Shown here in pieces: positions 54,740-63,841 of a stretch of 64,000 nucleotides of DNA. The notes below the pieces were generated by a model. That model had not been told where the DNA came from, did not search any database, and saw only the letters and a program-made list of their open reading frames with translations. Each line of letters begins with the position of its first letter. Position 1 is the stretch's first letter. Location of the stretch: contig NZ_SLWB01000009.1 of the NCBI RefSeq assembly GCF_004340205.1, forward strand, positions 86,662 through 150,661. Direction: 5' to 3'. The DNA comes from Acetobacteroides hydrogenigenes. Lineage in GTDB: Bacteria > Bacteroidota > Bacteroidia > Bacteroidales > ZOR0009. The position numbers were made by a program, and so were the translations under genes.

Positions 54740-55327
54740 ATGTTTCTGGAAAAATCGTTAAACGGTAGGGCATCAAAAGGTTGGATAGAGGTTGTTTGTG
54801 GCTCCATGTTCTCGGGTAAGACCGAGGAGCTTATCCGCAGGCTAAAGCGAGCACAGTTTGCCAACCAGCGCGTAGAGATCTTCAAGCCGGAGGTTGACGT
54901 CCGCTACTCCACCAACGAGGTCGTATCGCACGATTCGAACGCCATCCGCTCTACCCCTGTATCGAACTCGGGCAACATCCTCCTCCTTTGCGGCGATGTT
55001 GATGTTGTAGGCATCGACGAGGCTCAATTCTTCGATATGGGGCTTGTAGATGTTTGCAACAGCCTCGCCAACCAAGGCATCCGCGTAATAGTTGCCGGGC
55101 TGGACATGGACTACAAGGGAAATCCCTTTGGGCCAATCCCCGCGCTAATGGCAACGGCAGAATATGTCACAAAAGTTCATGCCGTTTGCATGAAATGCGG
55201 TAACTTAGCTCAGTATTCGCATAGAACCGTTGTAAACGACAAGCTGGTGGTTTTGGGCGAAAAAGACTCCTACGAGCCGCTCTGCCGCTCCTGCTTCAAC
55301 AAGGCAAACAACGATTCGAAGCAGTAA
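54740..55327 (+). CDS. tdk: Thymidine kinase (type II)
   Basis: This 195-residue enzyme phosphorylates thymidine to dTMP. It has the P-loop [15 protein letters not shown], the catalytic DEAQFF, the thymidine lasso [21 protein letters not shown], and two zinc pairs (CMKCG and CRSC). The length and C-terminus match bacterial TK2-type enzymes. A TACTTTTG -7-like element lies at 54699-54706. It is divergent from the adaptor-like protein. Confidence 0.96.
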   Translation: MFLEKSLNGRASKGWIEVVCGSMFSGKTEELIRRLKRAQFANQRVEIFKPEVDVRYSTNEVVSHDSNAIRSTPVSNSGNILLLCGDVDVVGIDEAQFFDMGLVDVCNSLANQGIRVIVAGLDMDYKGNPFGPIPALMATAEYVTKVHAVCMKCGNLAQYSHRTVVNDKLVVLGEKDSYEPLCRSCFNKANNDSKQ

Positions 55328-55630
55328 GACGTTAGATATTTGACATTAGATGGTCGACGTTAGATGGTCAACACAGAGGCACGGAGATACAGAGGTCACA
55401 GAGTTCTTTCATCACAAAATTAACGCTGCATAATTCATCAGCAACTACTCGACTTCTCCAACTTCTTTAGTTCCCAAATTCTTCCGTTTAACTTCGGTAT
55501 AGTTTCCGTCTATTCCCGTTTAGCTTCTAGCCATATAGAGATTAAACGCTTGCAGAACATAATCGTGATACTTGTGCCGTGATACTTGATACGAAACGCT
55601 TGTATCCCGACACTTGATACTAAGAACGCC
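55328..55630. other. Repeat-word spacer before murF-alr
   Basis: This 300-base gap holds several dispersed words: GACGTTAGAT/TTAGATGG, a CACAGAGGCACGGAGATACA-type word, a TTCCGTTTAACTTC tract (55484-55532), and GTGATACTTGATAC words near 55565-55620. No gene or clear promoter is seen. Confidence 0.45.
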
Positions 55631-58093
55631 ATGCAAAATTACACGTTAAAGGATATCGCCCTTGCCGTTAGCGGCAAGCTAATGGGCAATCCGGATGTCA
55701 GCGTAAGCCATCTTATCATAGATAGCCGAAGCGCAGCATCTCCCAACGATTCCATCTTCTTTGCCATTCAGGGCATTCACCACGATGGGCATAAGTTTAT
55801 TGCAGATCTTTACCAAAAGGGTATCCGCAGCTTTGTGGCCGTACAGAAGGCGCTCCCCGACTTCAGCAAGTTTGCCGATGCCAACTTCATCTTTGTCGAA
55901 AATACGCTAGATGCTCTGCAGTCGCTAGCCGCTTTCCACCGTAGGCGCTTTAGCTACCCCGTGGTAGGCATTACCGGCAGTAACGGCAAAACGGTGGTAA
56001 AGGAGTGGGCCACGCAGCTAATGCATGGCGAGAAGAAGGTTGTACGCAGCCCGCGCAGCTACAACTCGCAGGTAGGCGTTCCGCTCTCGGTATGGCTTAT
56101 GAGCCCCGAAAACGATGTGGCCATCTTCGAGGCAGGCATATCCAAACCCTCCGAGATGCACCGCCTTGAGCATATACTGATTCCTGACATCGGCATCATC
56201 ACCAACATCGGCGCTGCACATCAGGAGAACTTCAACACGCTACGGCAGAAGCTCCAGGAAAAGATGATCCTCTTCGAGCACTCTAAGGTAATTATCTACC
56301 AAATCGACAATAGCCTTATCAACGAGGAGGTGCACAACATTCCACTAAAAGGAAAGCAGCTATTCACCTGGGGAACATCAAAGGATGCGTCGCTCACCAT
56401 TTTAAAGAAGGAGGTTGCAGCGCATACAATGCTAACTCTTAGCTACGCGCAAGAGACCTTCACTGCAGAAATACCTTTTACCGATGACGCCTCGGTGGAA
56501 AATGCCATGCACAGCATCTCGCTGCTGCTCGTTCTTGGCTTTACTCCAGAGTTAATCGAGGAACGCGTAAAGAAGCTCATTCCTGTAGCCATGCGCCTCG
56601 AGCAAAAGGAGGGTATAAACAACTGTACCATCATCAACGACAGCTACAACTCCGACATCAGCTCGCTAACCATCGCGCTAAACCTGCTCAACAACCAGAA
56701 GTTTAGCAAGCGAACGCTTATACTTTCGGATATCTTCCAGAGCGGCAAGAGCAACCAGGAACTCTACAGCGAGGTAGCTAGGCTGGTTAAAGAAAAGCAG
56801 GTTGACAAGATCATCGGCATCGGGACCGCCATTAGCGCAAACGAGGCGCAATTTACGGGTATTGAGAAGCGCTTCTTCACCAGCACCGACGATTTTCTGC
56901 ACTCCTACCACAAGGAGGATTTTGCCAACGAGGCGATCCTTTTAAAAGGAAGCCGTAGCTTCCAGTTCGAGCGCATATCGCGCCAGCTCGAGCGCCAAAT
57001 TCACCAAACAGTACTAGAGATCAACCTCAATGCGCTGGTGAATAACCTTAACTACTTCCGCTCGCTGGTTAAGCCTACCACCAAGTTTGTGGCTATGGTT
57101 AAGGCATTCTCGTACGGCAGCGGCTTCTACGAGATTGCCAGCATGCTACAGTACCAACGGGTCGATTACCTTGCCGTAGCCTTTGCCGACGAGGGTGTGG
57201 AGCTACGCGAGGCGGGCATCACCATGCCAATCATCGTGCTTAACGCCGAACCCGGCTCGTTCGACCTCATGATTAGCTATAACCTAGAGCCTGAGATATA
57301 CAGCAAAACTGCCCTCACCCGCTTTAGGGATGCAGCTGTCAGGGCTGGCGTAACCTGCTACCCAATCCACGTAAAGCTCGACACCGGAATGCACCGATTG
57401 GGCTTCATCGAAGAAGACATCGACGAGCTAATTGCCTTCCTAAAGGATGACGAGCAGCTTAAGATATCGAGCATCTTCTCGCACCTTGCCGCAAGCGACG
57501 AGGCTATTCACGATGACTTCACCAACCAGCAGATTTCCCTCTTTAGCCGGCTCTCATCTCGAATAATCGATAAGCTGGGGTACCATATCAACCGCCATAT
57601 CCTCAACTCGGCAGGTATAGAACGATTCCCAAGCGCAGAGTTCGATATGGTACGATTAGGGATTGGACTTTACGGAGTAAGTGCAGCCAACCAGCCAAAG
57701 CTCGAAATGGTAAGCACCCTACGCTCTACAATTGTTCAAACTAAGGACATCCCCCCACACGAATCGGTAGGTTACGGACGAAAGGGCAAAGTGGAAACGC
57801 CCAAGCGCATTGCCACCATTCCAATTGGATACGCTGATGGCTTAAACAGAAGGCTCAGCAACGGTGTCGGAAAGATAATGGTGAAAGGGAAGCTGGCTCC
57901 AATTATCGGTAATATCTGCATGGACACCTGCATGATCGACATTACAGATATTGACGCTCACGAAGGAGATGAGGTCACTATTTTCGGAGAGAATCCAACT
58001 ATAATGGATATAGCATCGTGGATAGGAACCATCCCCTACGAAATACTCACAGGAATATCAAGGCGCGTTAAGCGCATCTACATTCAGGAATAA
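55631..58093 (+). CDS. murF-alr: Bifunctional UDP-MurNAc-tripeptide D-Ala-D-Ala ligase / alanine racemase
   Basis: This 820-residue fusion is characteristic of Bacteroidota. It starts at ATG 55631; ATG 55586 is in frame but weaker. The MurF half has the P-loop VGITGSNGKTVVKEW and NDSYNSDISSLT. The Alr half has the PLP lysine Lys491 in MVKAFSYGSG, YPIHVKLDTGMHRLG, HILNSAG and GYGRKG / MDTCMIDIT. One protein thus makes D-alanine and adds D-Ala-D-Ala to the peptidoglycan precursor. A perfect palindromic terminator follows. Confidence 0.95.
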   Translation: MQNYTLKDIALAVSGKLMGNPDVSVSHLIIDSRSAASPNDSIFFAIQGIHHDGHKFIADLYQKGIRSFVAVQKALPDFSKFADANFIFVENTLDALQSLAAFHRRRFSYPVVGITGSNGKTVVKEWATQLMHGEKKVVRSPRSYNSQVGVPLSVWLMSPENDVAIFEAGISKPSEMHRLEHILIPDIGIITNIGAAHQENFNTLRQKLQEKMILFEHSKVIIYQIDNSLINEEVHNIPLKGKQLFTWGTSKDASLTILKKEVAAHTMLTLSYAQETFTAEIPFTDDASVENAMHSISLLLVLGFTPELIEERVKKLIPVAMRLEQKEGINNCTIINDSYNSDISSLTIALNLLNNQKFSKRTLILSDIFQSGKSNQELYSEVARLVKEKQVDKIIGIGTAISANEAQFTGIEKRFFTSTDDFLHSYHKEDFANEAILLKGSRSFQFERISRQLERQIHQTVLEINLNALVNNLNYFRSLVKPTTKFVAMVKAFSYGSGFYEIASMLQYQRVDYLAVAFADEGVELREAGITMPIIVLNAEPGSFDLMISYNLEPEIYSKTALTRFRDAAVRAGVTCYPIHVKLDTGMHRLGFIEEDIDELIAFLKDDEQLKISSIFSHLAASDEAIHDDFTNQQISLFSRLSSRIIDKLGYHINRHILNSAGIERFPSAEFDMVRLGIGLYGVSAANQPKLEMVSTLRSTIVQTKDIPPHESVGYGRKGKVETPKRIATIPIGYADGLNRRLSNGVGKIMVKGKLAPIIGNICMDTCMIDITDIDAHEGDEVTIFGENPTIMDIASWIGTIPYEILTGISRRVKRIYIQE

Positions 58094-58131
58094 AAATAAA
58101 GAGGCCTCCTTAAGGAGGCCTCTTTATTTTT
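58092..58131. terminator. Bidirectional terminator, 20-bp perfect palindrome
   Basis: The sequence AAAAATAAAGAGGCCTCCTT is followed immediately by its exact complement, with T-rich flanks on both strands. It overlaps the stop of the Crp-family gene by one base. Confidence 0.93.
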
Positions 58132-58832
58132 TATCCTAAATCGCTAATTCGTTCCAGCTTTTTCAAATCCAGAATCTTTATCCGACGCCCATCGAGATGG
58201 ATGATATCCTCGGCAGCAAAGCTAGATAAGGTTCGGATGGCATTTGAAGTTGTCATATTCGAGAGACTCGCCAAATCTTCACGCGAAAGGTAAACCTTAA
58301 GCGTACCTCCGTCATCCTCGAATCCATACGTCTGCTTCAGGAACACCAACGACTCGGCAAGGCGACCACGAATATGTTTCTGAGTCAACGTAACCGTTCG
58401 ATTGTTAGAGAAGCCCAACTCCGAAGCAACTACCTTAAGCAGCGCAAGCGTCAGTTCGATATTCGAACGCATAATCTTGTAAAGCGTAACCTTGTCGATA
58501 ACGCAAATCACGCTTTCCTCGATGGCCTGAACAGAGGAGATATAGTTTTCGTCGGCAAAAAGCGCACGATAACCAATCATGCTATATGGCTTTGCCATTC
58601 GGATAATTTGCTCACGCCCTCCAACGCCTTCCTTAAAGAGCTTTACCTTTCCAGCAACCAAAACAATGAGACCCGTAGGCTTATCACCCTCCTTAAAAAT
58701 AAGCTCGCTCTTCTTGAAGCGATGCCAAGTCGTATGGGCCTTTATCTCCTCCTTGTCTTCATCAGAAAGATGGGTAAAAACGCCATAGACATTCTCGATA
58801 TAAGCACTGGGGTCAATTTCGTGATGTCTCAT
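58131..58832 (-). CDS. Crp/Fnr-family transcription regulator
   Basis: This 233-residue protein starts at ATG 58832; the TTG at 58838 is rejected. It has an N-terminal cyclic-nucleotide-binding-like domain (about 18-130, FKEGDKPTGLIVLVAGKVKLFKEG and SMIGYRALFADENYISS) and a C-terminal HTH_Crp (about 150-222, VYLSREDLASLSNMTTSNAIRTLSSF). It lacks the N-terminal Cys cluster of oxygen-sensing FNR, so it is not an iron-sulfur type. The effector is unknown; it may be a metabolite or none. It is convergent with murF-alr. Confidence 0.92.
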   Translation of the reverse strand: MRHHEIDPSAYIENVYGVFTHLSDEDKEEIKAHTTWHRFKKSELIFKEGDKPTGLIVLVAGKVKLFKEGVGGREQIIRMAKPYSMIGYRALFADENYISSVQAIEESVICVIDKVTLYKIMRSNIELTLALLKVVASELGFSNNRTVTLTQKHIRGRLAESLVFLKQTYGFEDDGGTLKVYLSREDLASLSNMTTSNAIRTLSSFAAEDIIHLDGRRIKILDLKKLERISDLG

Positions 58833-59153
58833 GTTCAAACCTAACTTTAAACCTTAAAACCCGTTAGTAACTTTAAGCAGACATTGCCCTATGGCTCACT
58901 GCAAAGGCAATTTTTTCTTAAAAATCTGCTGTAAAACATTATTTTGGCCCAATATTAGCAAAGAAACATCTCATAAAAAACTAAAAATCAACATTTAGTT
59001 CATTTTAACATACACTAAATCTTGTAAAATTCTTTTTGTCTCAAGAAACAGAGCGATAGGCAAGGAGTATCTCTACTTTAGGGCATTTTATGGAGCAATA
59101 TGTAGAAGATATTCAGGGATTTTATTTCTTTGCGCCAAAATTAGTGCCACAAA

Positions 59154-59648
59154 ATGACACCAGAGCTTTTATCAATACTAGCGAGAGCAAAAGACAACCA
59201 AAATAGGATTAAAGATTTTTTCAGCAAGCTCAAGTCCAAAAAGGTAAAAAATTTAGACAAACTTTTTCACGACATCCACGAAGAGGTTTTTGAGGAGGTA
59301 AACTGCCTAGATTGCGCCGGATGCTGCTCTACCATTAGCCCAATAATTACCGATAACGATATATCGCGAATGGCAAAGCACCTTCGCATGAAGCCATCGC
59401 AAGTTGTGGAGCAGCACCTCTACCTCGACAACGACAACGACTACGTTTACCAACAAGCGCCATGTCCTTTCCTTATGTCGGATAACTACTGCTGCATCTA
59501 CGAGTCACGCCCACGCGCGTGCCGAGAGTACCCGCATACCGACAGGGTAAACATGCACCAGATTTTGAACCTGACCTATAAAAATGTATTTGTATGCCCA
59601 GCGGTTGCCCTAATGGTAGAACGTCTGCAACAAAGGCTAGTACTTTAG
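59154..59648 (+). CDS. YkgJ-family cysteine-cluster protein
   Basis: This 164-residue protein has the CxxCxxCC cluster (NCLDCAGCCSTISPII), then CPFL, YCCIYESRPRACREYP. It is the zinc/iron-binding YkgJ (UPF0153) type. The function is uncertain. It overlaps the 3' end of pssA by 12 bases in convergent orientation. The spacer 58833-59153 holds no other gene. Confidence 0.9.
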   Translation: MTPELLSILARAKDNQNRIKDFFSKLKSKKVKNLDKLFHDIHEEVFEEVNCLDCAGCCSTISPIITDNDISRMAKHLRMKPSQVVEQHLYLDNDNDYVYQQAPCPFLMSDNYCCIYESRPRACREYPHTDRVNMHQILNLTYKNVFVCPAVALMVERLQQRLVL

Positions 59649-60470
59649 CCCATCAGATTTCAGAAGGGCAATAATCCATACCCCAAACGATACGCCAATG
59701 TAAAGAAGGATTACCATTGGTAGCGCATATAGCCTAAAGAAAGCCAACAGCAGAATTGAGGCCGCGATAAAACCATACTTAAGGGCATTATCCCTAAGGG
59801 AAAAGTTCTTAAACTTTAGTGCAAACATGGGCATTTCGCAAACCAAAAGATAGGCCGAGATAACCGACACAAACAATAATGTCATCGGATGAAGTATGAT
59901 GCCCTGAATACCTGGATTGGCTGCATTTTCGGATATAAAGCCTAGCGACATTATGAAGATTGCATTGGCCGGAGTAGGCAAGCCAATAAACGAGGTAGTC
60001 TGACGGGTATCAACATTGAACTTAGCCAAACGAATTGCCGAGAAAACCGCAACAAGCAACGGTACTGCAAGGAAGAAGTAGGTCCAGAAACCAAAGCCAA
60101 CAACGTTGCGGTAAACAAATATCTTGGTAAGCGGAGGTATTTCGTTGCTAGAGAACGTTTCGAAGAAACCGAGGAAAACATCATTTGGCATCAACGAGCT
60201 AGCCATAAGCTGCAGCAGTATAAAGCATGGAGCAACACCAAAGCTCACCACATCAGCTAGCGAATCGAGCTCTTTCCCAATTTCCGAATGAACCTTCAGC
60301 GCTCGGGCCACCATCCCATCAAAGAAATCAAAAACTGCCGCAATCAGTATAAAGTAGCCAGCGTACGAAAGCATTCCATGAAATGCAAGTCCAATTGCGA
60401 TACATCCCGAGATAAGATTAAACGACGTAAAGCTATTTGGTATATTCTTAATCAAACCCGATTGGTTCAT
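59637..60470 (-). CDS. pssA: CDP-diacylglycerol-serine O-phosphatidyltransferase
   Basis: This 277-residue inner-membrane enzyme has several TM helices and the CDP-alcohol phosphotransferase signature DGMVARALKVHSEIGKELDS (DGxxAR-x8-GxxxD), continued by LADVVSFGVAP. It makes phosphatidylserine from CDP-diacylglycerol and serine, the precursor of phosphatidylethanolamine. A minus-strand TACTTTTG lies at 60496-60503 as a candidate -7 element. Confidence 0.93.
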   Translation of the reverse strand: MNQSGLIKNIPNSFTSFNLISGCIAIGLAFHGMLSYAGYFILIAAVFDFFDGMVARALKVHSEIGKELDSLADVVSFGVAPCFILLQLMASSLMPNDVFLGFFETFSSNEIPPLTKIFVYRNVVGFGFWTYFFLAVPLLVAVFSAIRLAKFNVDTRQTTSFIGLPTPANAIFIMSLGFISENAANPGIQGIILHPMTLLFVSVISAYLLVCEMPMFALKFKNFSLRDNALKYGFIAASILLLAFFRLYALPMVILLYIGVSFGVWIIALLKSDGLKY

Positions 60471-60708
60471 TATAATAGTGTGTTGCTTAGGGGAGCAAAA
60501 GTAAATTAAATTCCTTATGCGCGTTCTGAAACCCTTATATCGAACTTTGACGAACCTTAAAAATTAGATTATTTAACTATGCCATACCCCATTTAGCGTC
60601 ACTCGTAGCATCTAGGAGCAAGTATATGCGAAAAATGGCATCTGCCTTTAGCAAATGTTACAAGACATTTTGCCAAAGCCCCCCTCAAAAGGTATCGGTA
60701 AGAACTTT

Positions 60709-60738
60709 TTGTGGAATTTACCAAACATACTACCTTTA
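60709..60738 (+). promoter_or_regulatory. Promoter of the HAD-hydrolase/glutaminyl cyclase pair
   Basis: TTG at 60709-60711, 19 bases, then TACCTTTA at 60731-60738, one base off TAnnTTTG. It is 33 bases before ATG 60771. Confidence 0.65.
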
Positions 60739-60770
60739 CCCTACCTAACAGAACCACCATCGCGCATACA

Positions 60771-61151
60771 ATGTACAGGATTGCAGTAGATTTTGATGGA
60801 ACAATCGTCGAAAACAAGTACCCCAAAATAGGGAAACCGCTACCATTTGCCTTCGAAACGCTAAAGGCATTCCAGAAGAAAGGATGCGTCCTAATACTGT
60901 GGACATGCCGAGAAGGTGAGCTGCTCGACGAGGCAGTTGAGTTTTGTAGGCGAAATGGGGTAGAATTCTACGCCGTAAACCAAAATCATCCCGAAGAGGC
61001 CGGCGTTACCGAATGGTCCCGAAAGGTTGATGCACGGTACTACATCGACGACAGAGGCATCCCCCCATTTCAGGGCTGGGGAGAGACATTCCAAATGATC
61101 TTTCCCGACGAAGTAGCACCCATAAAGAGAAAACGATTTTTCCTATTTTAG
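60771..61151 (+). CDS. Small HAD-like hydrolase
   Basis: This 126-residue protein starts at ATG 60771; ATG 60711 overlaps the promoter. It has the HAD motif I VDFDGTIVE, a motif II-like LILWTCREGE and YYIDDRGIPP (motif IV). It is close in length to the BT_0820-like small HAD group. The substrate is unknown. It lies four bases before the glutaminyl cyclase gene, so the two are cotranscribed. Confidence 0.83.
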   Translation: MYRIAVDFDGTIVENKYPKIGKPLPFAFETLKAFQKKGCVLILWTCREGELLDEAVEFCRRNGVEFYAVNQNHPEEAGVTEWSRKVDARYYIDDRGIPPFQGWGETFQMIFPDEVAPIKRKRFFLF

Positions 61152-61155
61152 ACCA

Positions 61156-62247
61156 ATGACCAGCAAATACCAACCCATGGTTTACGCAGCGCTGATATCG
61201 CTCTTGCTTGTAGCCTGCAGCGGAGAATCCAAAAAGGAGGAAGCTTCTGCCAGCGAAACAGAAATCAAAGCAGTTCCCCAAATTGAAGTAGCCCGCTACA
61301 AAGATGGCGACATGGTAAAGGAGGGAGACGCAATCAAGCTCAGCTTTACCCTTCCCAAAGAGGCTGAAAACCCAGACTCCATTGTGCTAACGCTAAACGA
61401 AAAGCCCTTCCAGAAAGGCCTTCAGACCTCGGCAACGATTGCCACCAACGGCTTGAAGATGGGCCGCCAGCGCATCGTGATTGAGGCCTACAAAGGAGGA
61501 ACGGTTGCTGCCGAAAGATACCTCTCCCTAAACATTAAGTCGGCCATTAAGCCTGCCAGCTACCGCTACACCGTGGTTGCCACCTACCCTCACGACACCC
61601 GCGCCTACACGCAAGGCTTGGCCTTCGACGGAAACACGCTCTACGAGGGAACGGGCCAACGCGGTATTTCGGATCTGCGTATTGTCGATCTTAAAAGTGG
61701 ACAAGTGGTAAAGAACGCCCCCCTACCCGATCAGGTATTTGGCGAGGGCATTGCCATCCTAGGCGACAAGATCTACCAGCTTTCGTGGCAGGAGCAGCGC
61801 GGATTTATCTACAAGAAGGGCACACTTGAGCGAATTGGCGAGTTTACCTATGCCGGAGAGGGATGGGGCTTGACCACCGACGGAAAGGTGCTCTACCAAA
61901 GCGATGGCACCAGGGCCATTCGCATAGTTGATCCGGCAAACCTTACCGAAAAAGGCCGCATTGAGGTATACGACAACGTTGGTGCCGTAGAGTACATTAA
62001 CGAGCTGGAGTACATCGACGGCGAGCTGTGGGCCAACATCTACCAAGCGGATAAGGTTGCCCGTATAGACCCAGAGACCGGGAAAGTGTTGGGATATATC
62101 GACTTTAGCAACCTACTTTCTAGGGAGGATTACTCGGAAACCACAGACGTTCTTAACGGCATTGCCTACCACAAGGCCACCGGCAAGGTATACGTTACGG
62201 GGAAGAACTGGCCGAAGCTGTTTGAGGTAAAGGTGGTGAAGAAGTAA
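61156..62247 (+). CDS. Glutaminyl-peptide cyclotransferase lipoprotein
   Basis: This 363-residue protein has a lipoprotein signal (MVYAALISLLLVAC, lipobox LVAC; ATG 61156 or 61177). An Ig-like segment (about 30-130) is followed by the plant-type glutamine cyclotransferase propeller (about 135-360): YPHDTRAYTQGLAFDGNTLYEGTGQ, GEGIAILGDKIYQLSWQE, WGLTTDGKVLYQSDGT and INELEYIDGELWANIY. It converts N-terminal Gln to pyroglutamate on exported proteins. In Bacteroidota with type II signal peptides exposing Gln after cleavage (AQ ends, as in several proteins here), this is a sensible partner. Confidence 0.9.
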   Translation: MTSKYQPMVYAALISLLLVACSGESKKEEASASETEIKAVPQIEVARYKDGDMVKEGDAIKLSFTLPKEAENPDSIVLTLNEKPFQKGLQTSATIATNGLKMGRQRIVIEAYKGGTVAAERYLSLNIKSAIKPASYRYTVVATYPHDTRAYTQGLAFDGNTLYEGTGQRGISDLRIVDLKSGQVVKNAPLPDQVFGEGIAILGDKIYQLSWQEQRGFIYKKGTLERIGEFTYAGEGWGLTTDGKVLYQSDGTRAIRIVDPANLTEKGRIEVYDNVGAVEYINELEYIDGELWANIYQADKVARIDPETGKVLGYIDFSNLLSREDYSETTDVLNGIAYHKATGKVYVTGKNWPKLFEVKVVKK

Positions 62248-62348
62248 CGTATCACAACGCACGATACACGTATCATGTATCATGTATCAAGACACAAGAT
62301 ATTAGACACTAGACTTTAGAGGCTAGGTTTGGTAGAAGAGCACAAGGT

Positions 62349-62405
62349 CGCAGGTGCCGGAGCAGGGGTTTGGGGAGACACCCGACAAATGCTTTGGCAC
62401 CTGCG
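62349..62405 (+). terminator. Hairpin with branched loop, likely terminator
   Basis: CGCAGGTGCC (62349-62358) pairs perfectly with GGCACCTGCG (62396-62405) and is followed by CTTTTTAT. The 37-base loop contains further complementarity (AGCA/TGCT and GGGT/ACCC), so the RNA may be branched. It lies about 100 bases after the glutaminyl cyclase gene. Confidence 0.65.
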
Positions 62406-62494
62406 CTTTTTATACGCCTACCGATGATAGCCTTATAGCGTCACGTCTCCTTTTCTAAAGTCGAACATCCTCTATATGGGCAACATTCTACTAC

Positions 62495-62809
62495 TAAAAG
62501 AACGCATACTCCTACTTATAAAACAACATCACGTAGTAAAAAATATTTGCTGCTTCATAAAAAACCGGCATCGCCTTGTGGAAAACCAACACCACCTTCT
62601 TGTAAAAATCTTCCACTTAGCTATAAGCATCCAGTGACTTGTAAAAGATGGTAATCGATTGGTTATAAAATATCACCTACCTGTTAAGGACATCTATCGA
62701 ATAGTTATAAATATATATCGGCTGGTTATAAAGCACTATCTGCTTATTAAAAACCATACTATCCTTCTTATTCGATTTCTGCTACTACTAAAGGATACGC
62801 GCACGCCGA
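62495..62809. repeat. Strict 21-bp-phased repeat array D
   Basis: A TTATAAA/TTAAAA-type A/T core starts at 62495 and recurs every 21 bases to 62789, 15 units. Most begin with T(T)A(T)AAA; the units between, such as TTATAAATATATATCGGCTGG, differ strongly except for the core. The frame 62659-62946 that seems open across it is only a reflection of the 21-bp period. Confidence 0.82.
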
Positions 62810-63025
62810 TACGGGATGACATCTGCCTAGAGAGAACCATAGGGGCAAAACTTGGGGATGCCATCCGCCTACTAGTGGAGGCTGGTGCGGAATTTTTGTA
62901 CCGCCAGCTACAACCTATCAAACTATTTTATAGATTAGAGCATTAGAAATGCGCGGTCTCCTTTGGGCTAGCTCTAGCGGCAGAGGGAGCCACGGCTAAA
63001 CGAACCACCCTAAAAACGATACGCT

Positions 63026-63406
63026 ATGCTTTACCTAAATCTGAAAAGAATTTTTACGGCTGCGGGGGTGCGCCAACCCCGAAAGTTTCTCGCCCAGATG
63101 GGCTACAAGGACACAACCATTCACCGGATTATATTTCAGACGGCACGAATTGTGCGGCTTCAGGAGCTGGAGCGCATGTGCCTGAAGTTTGGATGCACGC
63201 CCAACGACCTGCTGGAGTGGGTTCCCAGCGCTGCGGATGCCGAGCGGGATGTTCCGCTACAGCAGCTGCGCATGAAGGAGGAGCTGTTCATCGACGATAT
63301 GGTGATGAAGCTGAGCTACGACGAGCAGCTGGAGCTGAAGGAGATTATCAAGGAGCGGTTTGGGAAGAAGCAGGAGAAGGGGGTGGCTTTGGCGAAGGAG
63401 GAGTAG
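63026..63406 (+). CDS. XRE-like helix-turn-helix protein
   Basis: This 126-residue protein has an N-terminal HTH of the Cro/C1 type (RKFLAQMGYKDTTIHRIIF, then RLQELERMCLKFGCTPNDLLEW). A C-terminal extension of 55 residues follows, helical and charged (LRMKEELFIDDMVMKLSYDEQLELKEIIKERF). It resembles the small regulators at 36772 and 40667 in the HTH part only. The regulated gene is unknown. It is monocistronic. Confidence 0.82.
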   Translation: MLYLNLKRIFTAAGVRQPRKFLAQMGYKDTTIHRIIFQTARIVRLQELERMCLKFGCTPNDLLEWVPSAADAERDVPLQQLRMKEELFIDDMVMKLSYDEQLELKEIIKERFGKKQEKGVALAKEE

Positions 63407-63560
63407 GAGTGCTGCTCCTAGCCTTCAGGCTAAGCCAAAATCTAAAGAATAAACGCCCAATAGCAGCACGTTATTCTCCCGCTTGGGCGGGTGGGTTTGT
63501 TCGTCTATATCAACATTTTTCACTTCATCTAGCGTCCTTAACCCACCCTACCCCTACCGT

Positions 63561-63766
63561 GCAATGTCGTTAAGTTAAGAGATTCGCTCAATCAAGGCTG
63601 TCATTGGCTACGCCGAACTCGCGTTGCTCGGTTCCGGGCTTGTCCCGGAATCTAAACTAGAATCCAATAGATTCTAAAAAAAGGCCCTTCGGGCAGTCTT
63701 TAGATCCCGTGACAAGCACGGGATGACACTCCGAGGAAAAGTTTTTCCTTAACTTAACGGCATTGC
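63561..63766. repeat. 206-bp MITE-like element with 19-bp terminal inverted repeats
   Basis: Left end GCAATGTCGTTAAGTTAAG (63561-63579) and right end CTTAACTTAACGGCATTGC (63748-63766) are complements except at one position. Inside are TTCCGGGCTTGTCCCGGAA, GGCCCTTCGGGC and CCCGTGACAAGCACGGG palindromes. No coding sequence. No clear target-site duplication is seen at the ends. Confidence 0.75.
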
Positions 63767-63841
63767 CCCTCCCGAGGAGGGGATAAACTGCCTTGATTAT
63801 GCATTTAAGCGTTGAACAAAATCCTTAGTTTGACGGCTATG
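63767..63841. repeat. Right half of a foldback element
   Basis: CCCTCCCGAGGAGGGGATAA is followed by AATCCTTAGTTTGACGGCTATG (ending 63841). It is homologous to the right half of the 4537-4755 element (CTCCTTGGGAGGGGATAA to GACGGCTATG). After 63841 no gene is seen to the window end. Confidence 0.6.

Noticed and set aside
58374..58844. 156-residue plus-strand frame
   Set aside because: Antisense to the Crp-family gene, no recognisable features.
62495..62809. CRISPR array
   Set aside because: Considered because of regular spacing. The unit is 21 bp with only a 6-7 base core, no repeats of 25-40 bases with unique spacers, and no cas genes nearby.
62659..62946. 95-residue frame over array D
   Set aside because: Its heptad pattern is the direct result of the 21-bp repeat; the real signal is the DNA period.
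63178..63573. 131-residue frame inside and after the HTH gene
   Set aside because: Shadow in another frame of the 63026 gene with Gly/Glu-rich low-complexity composition.
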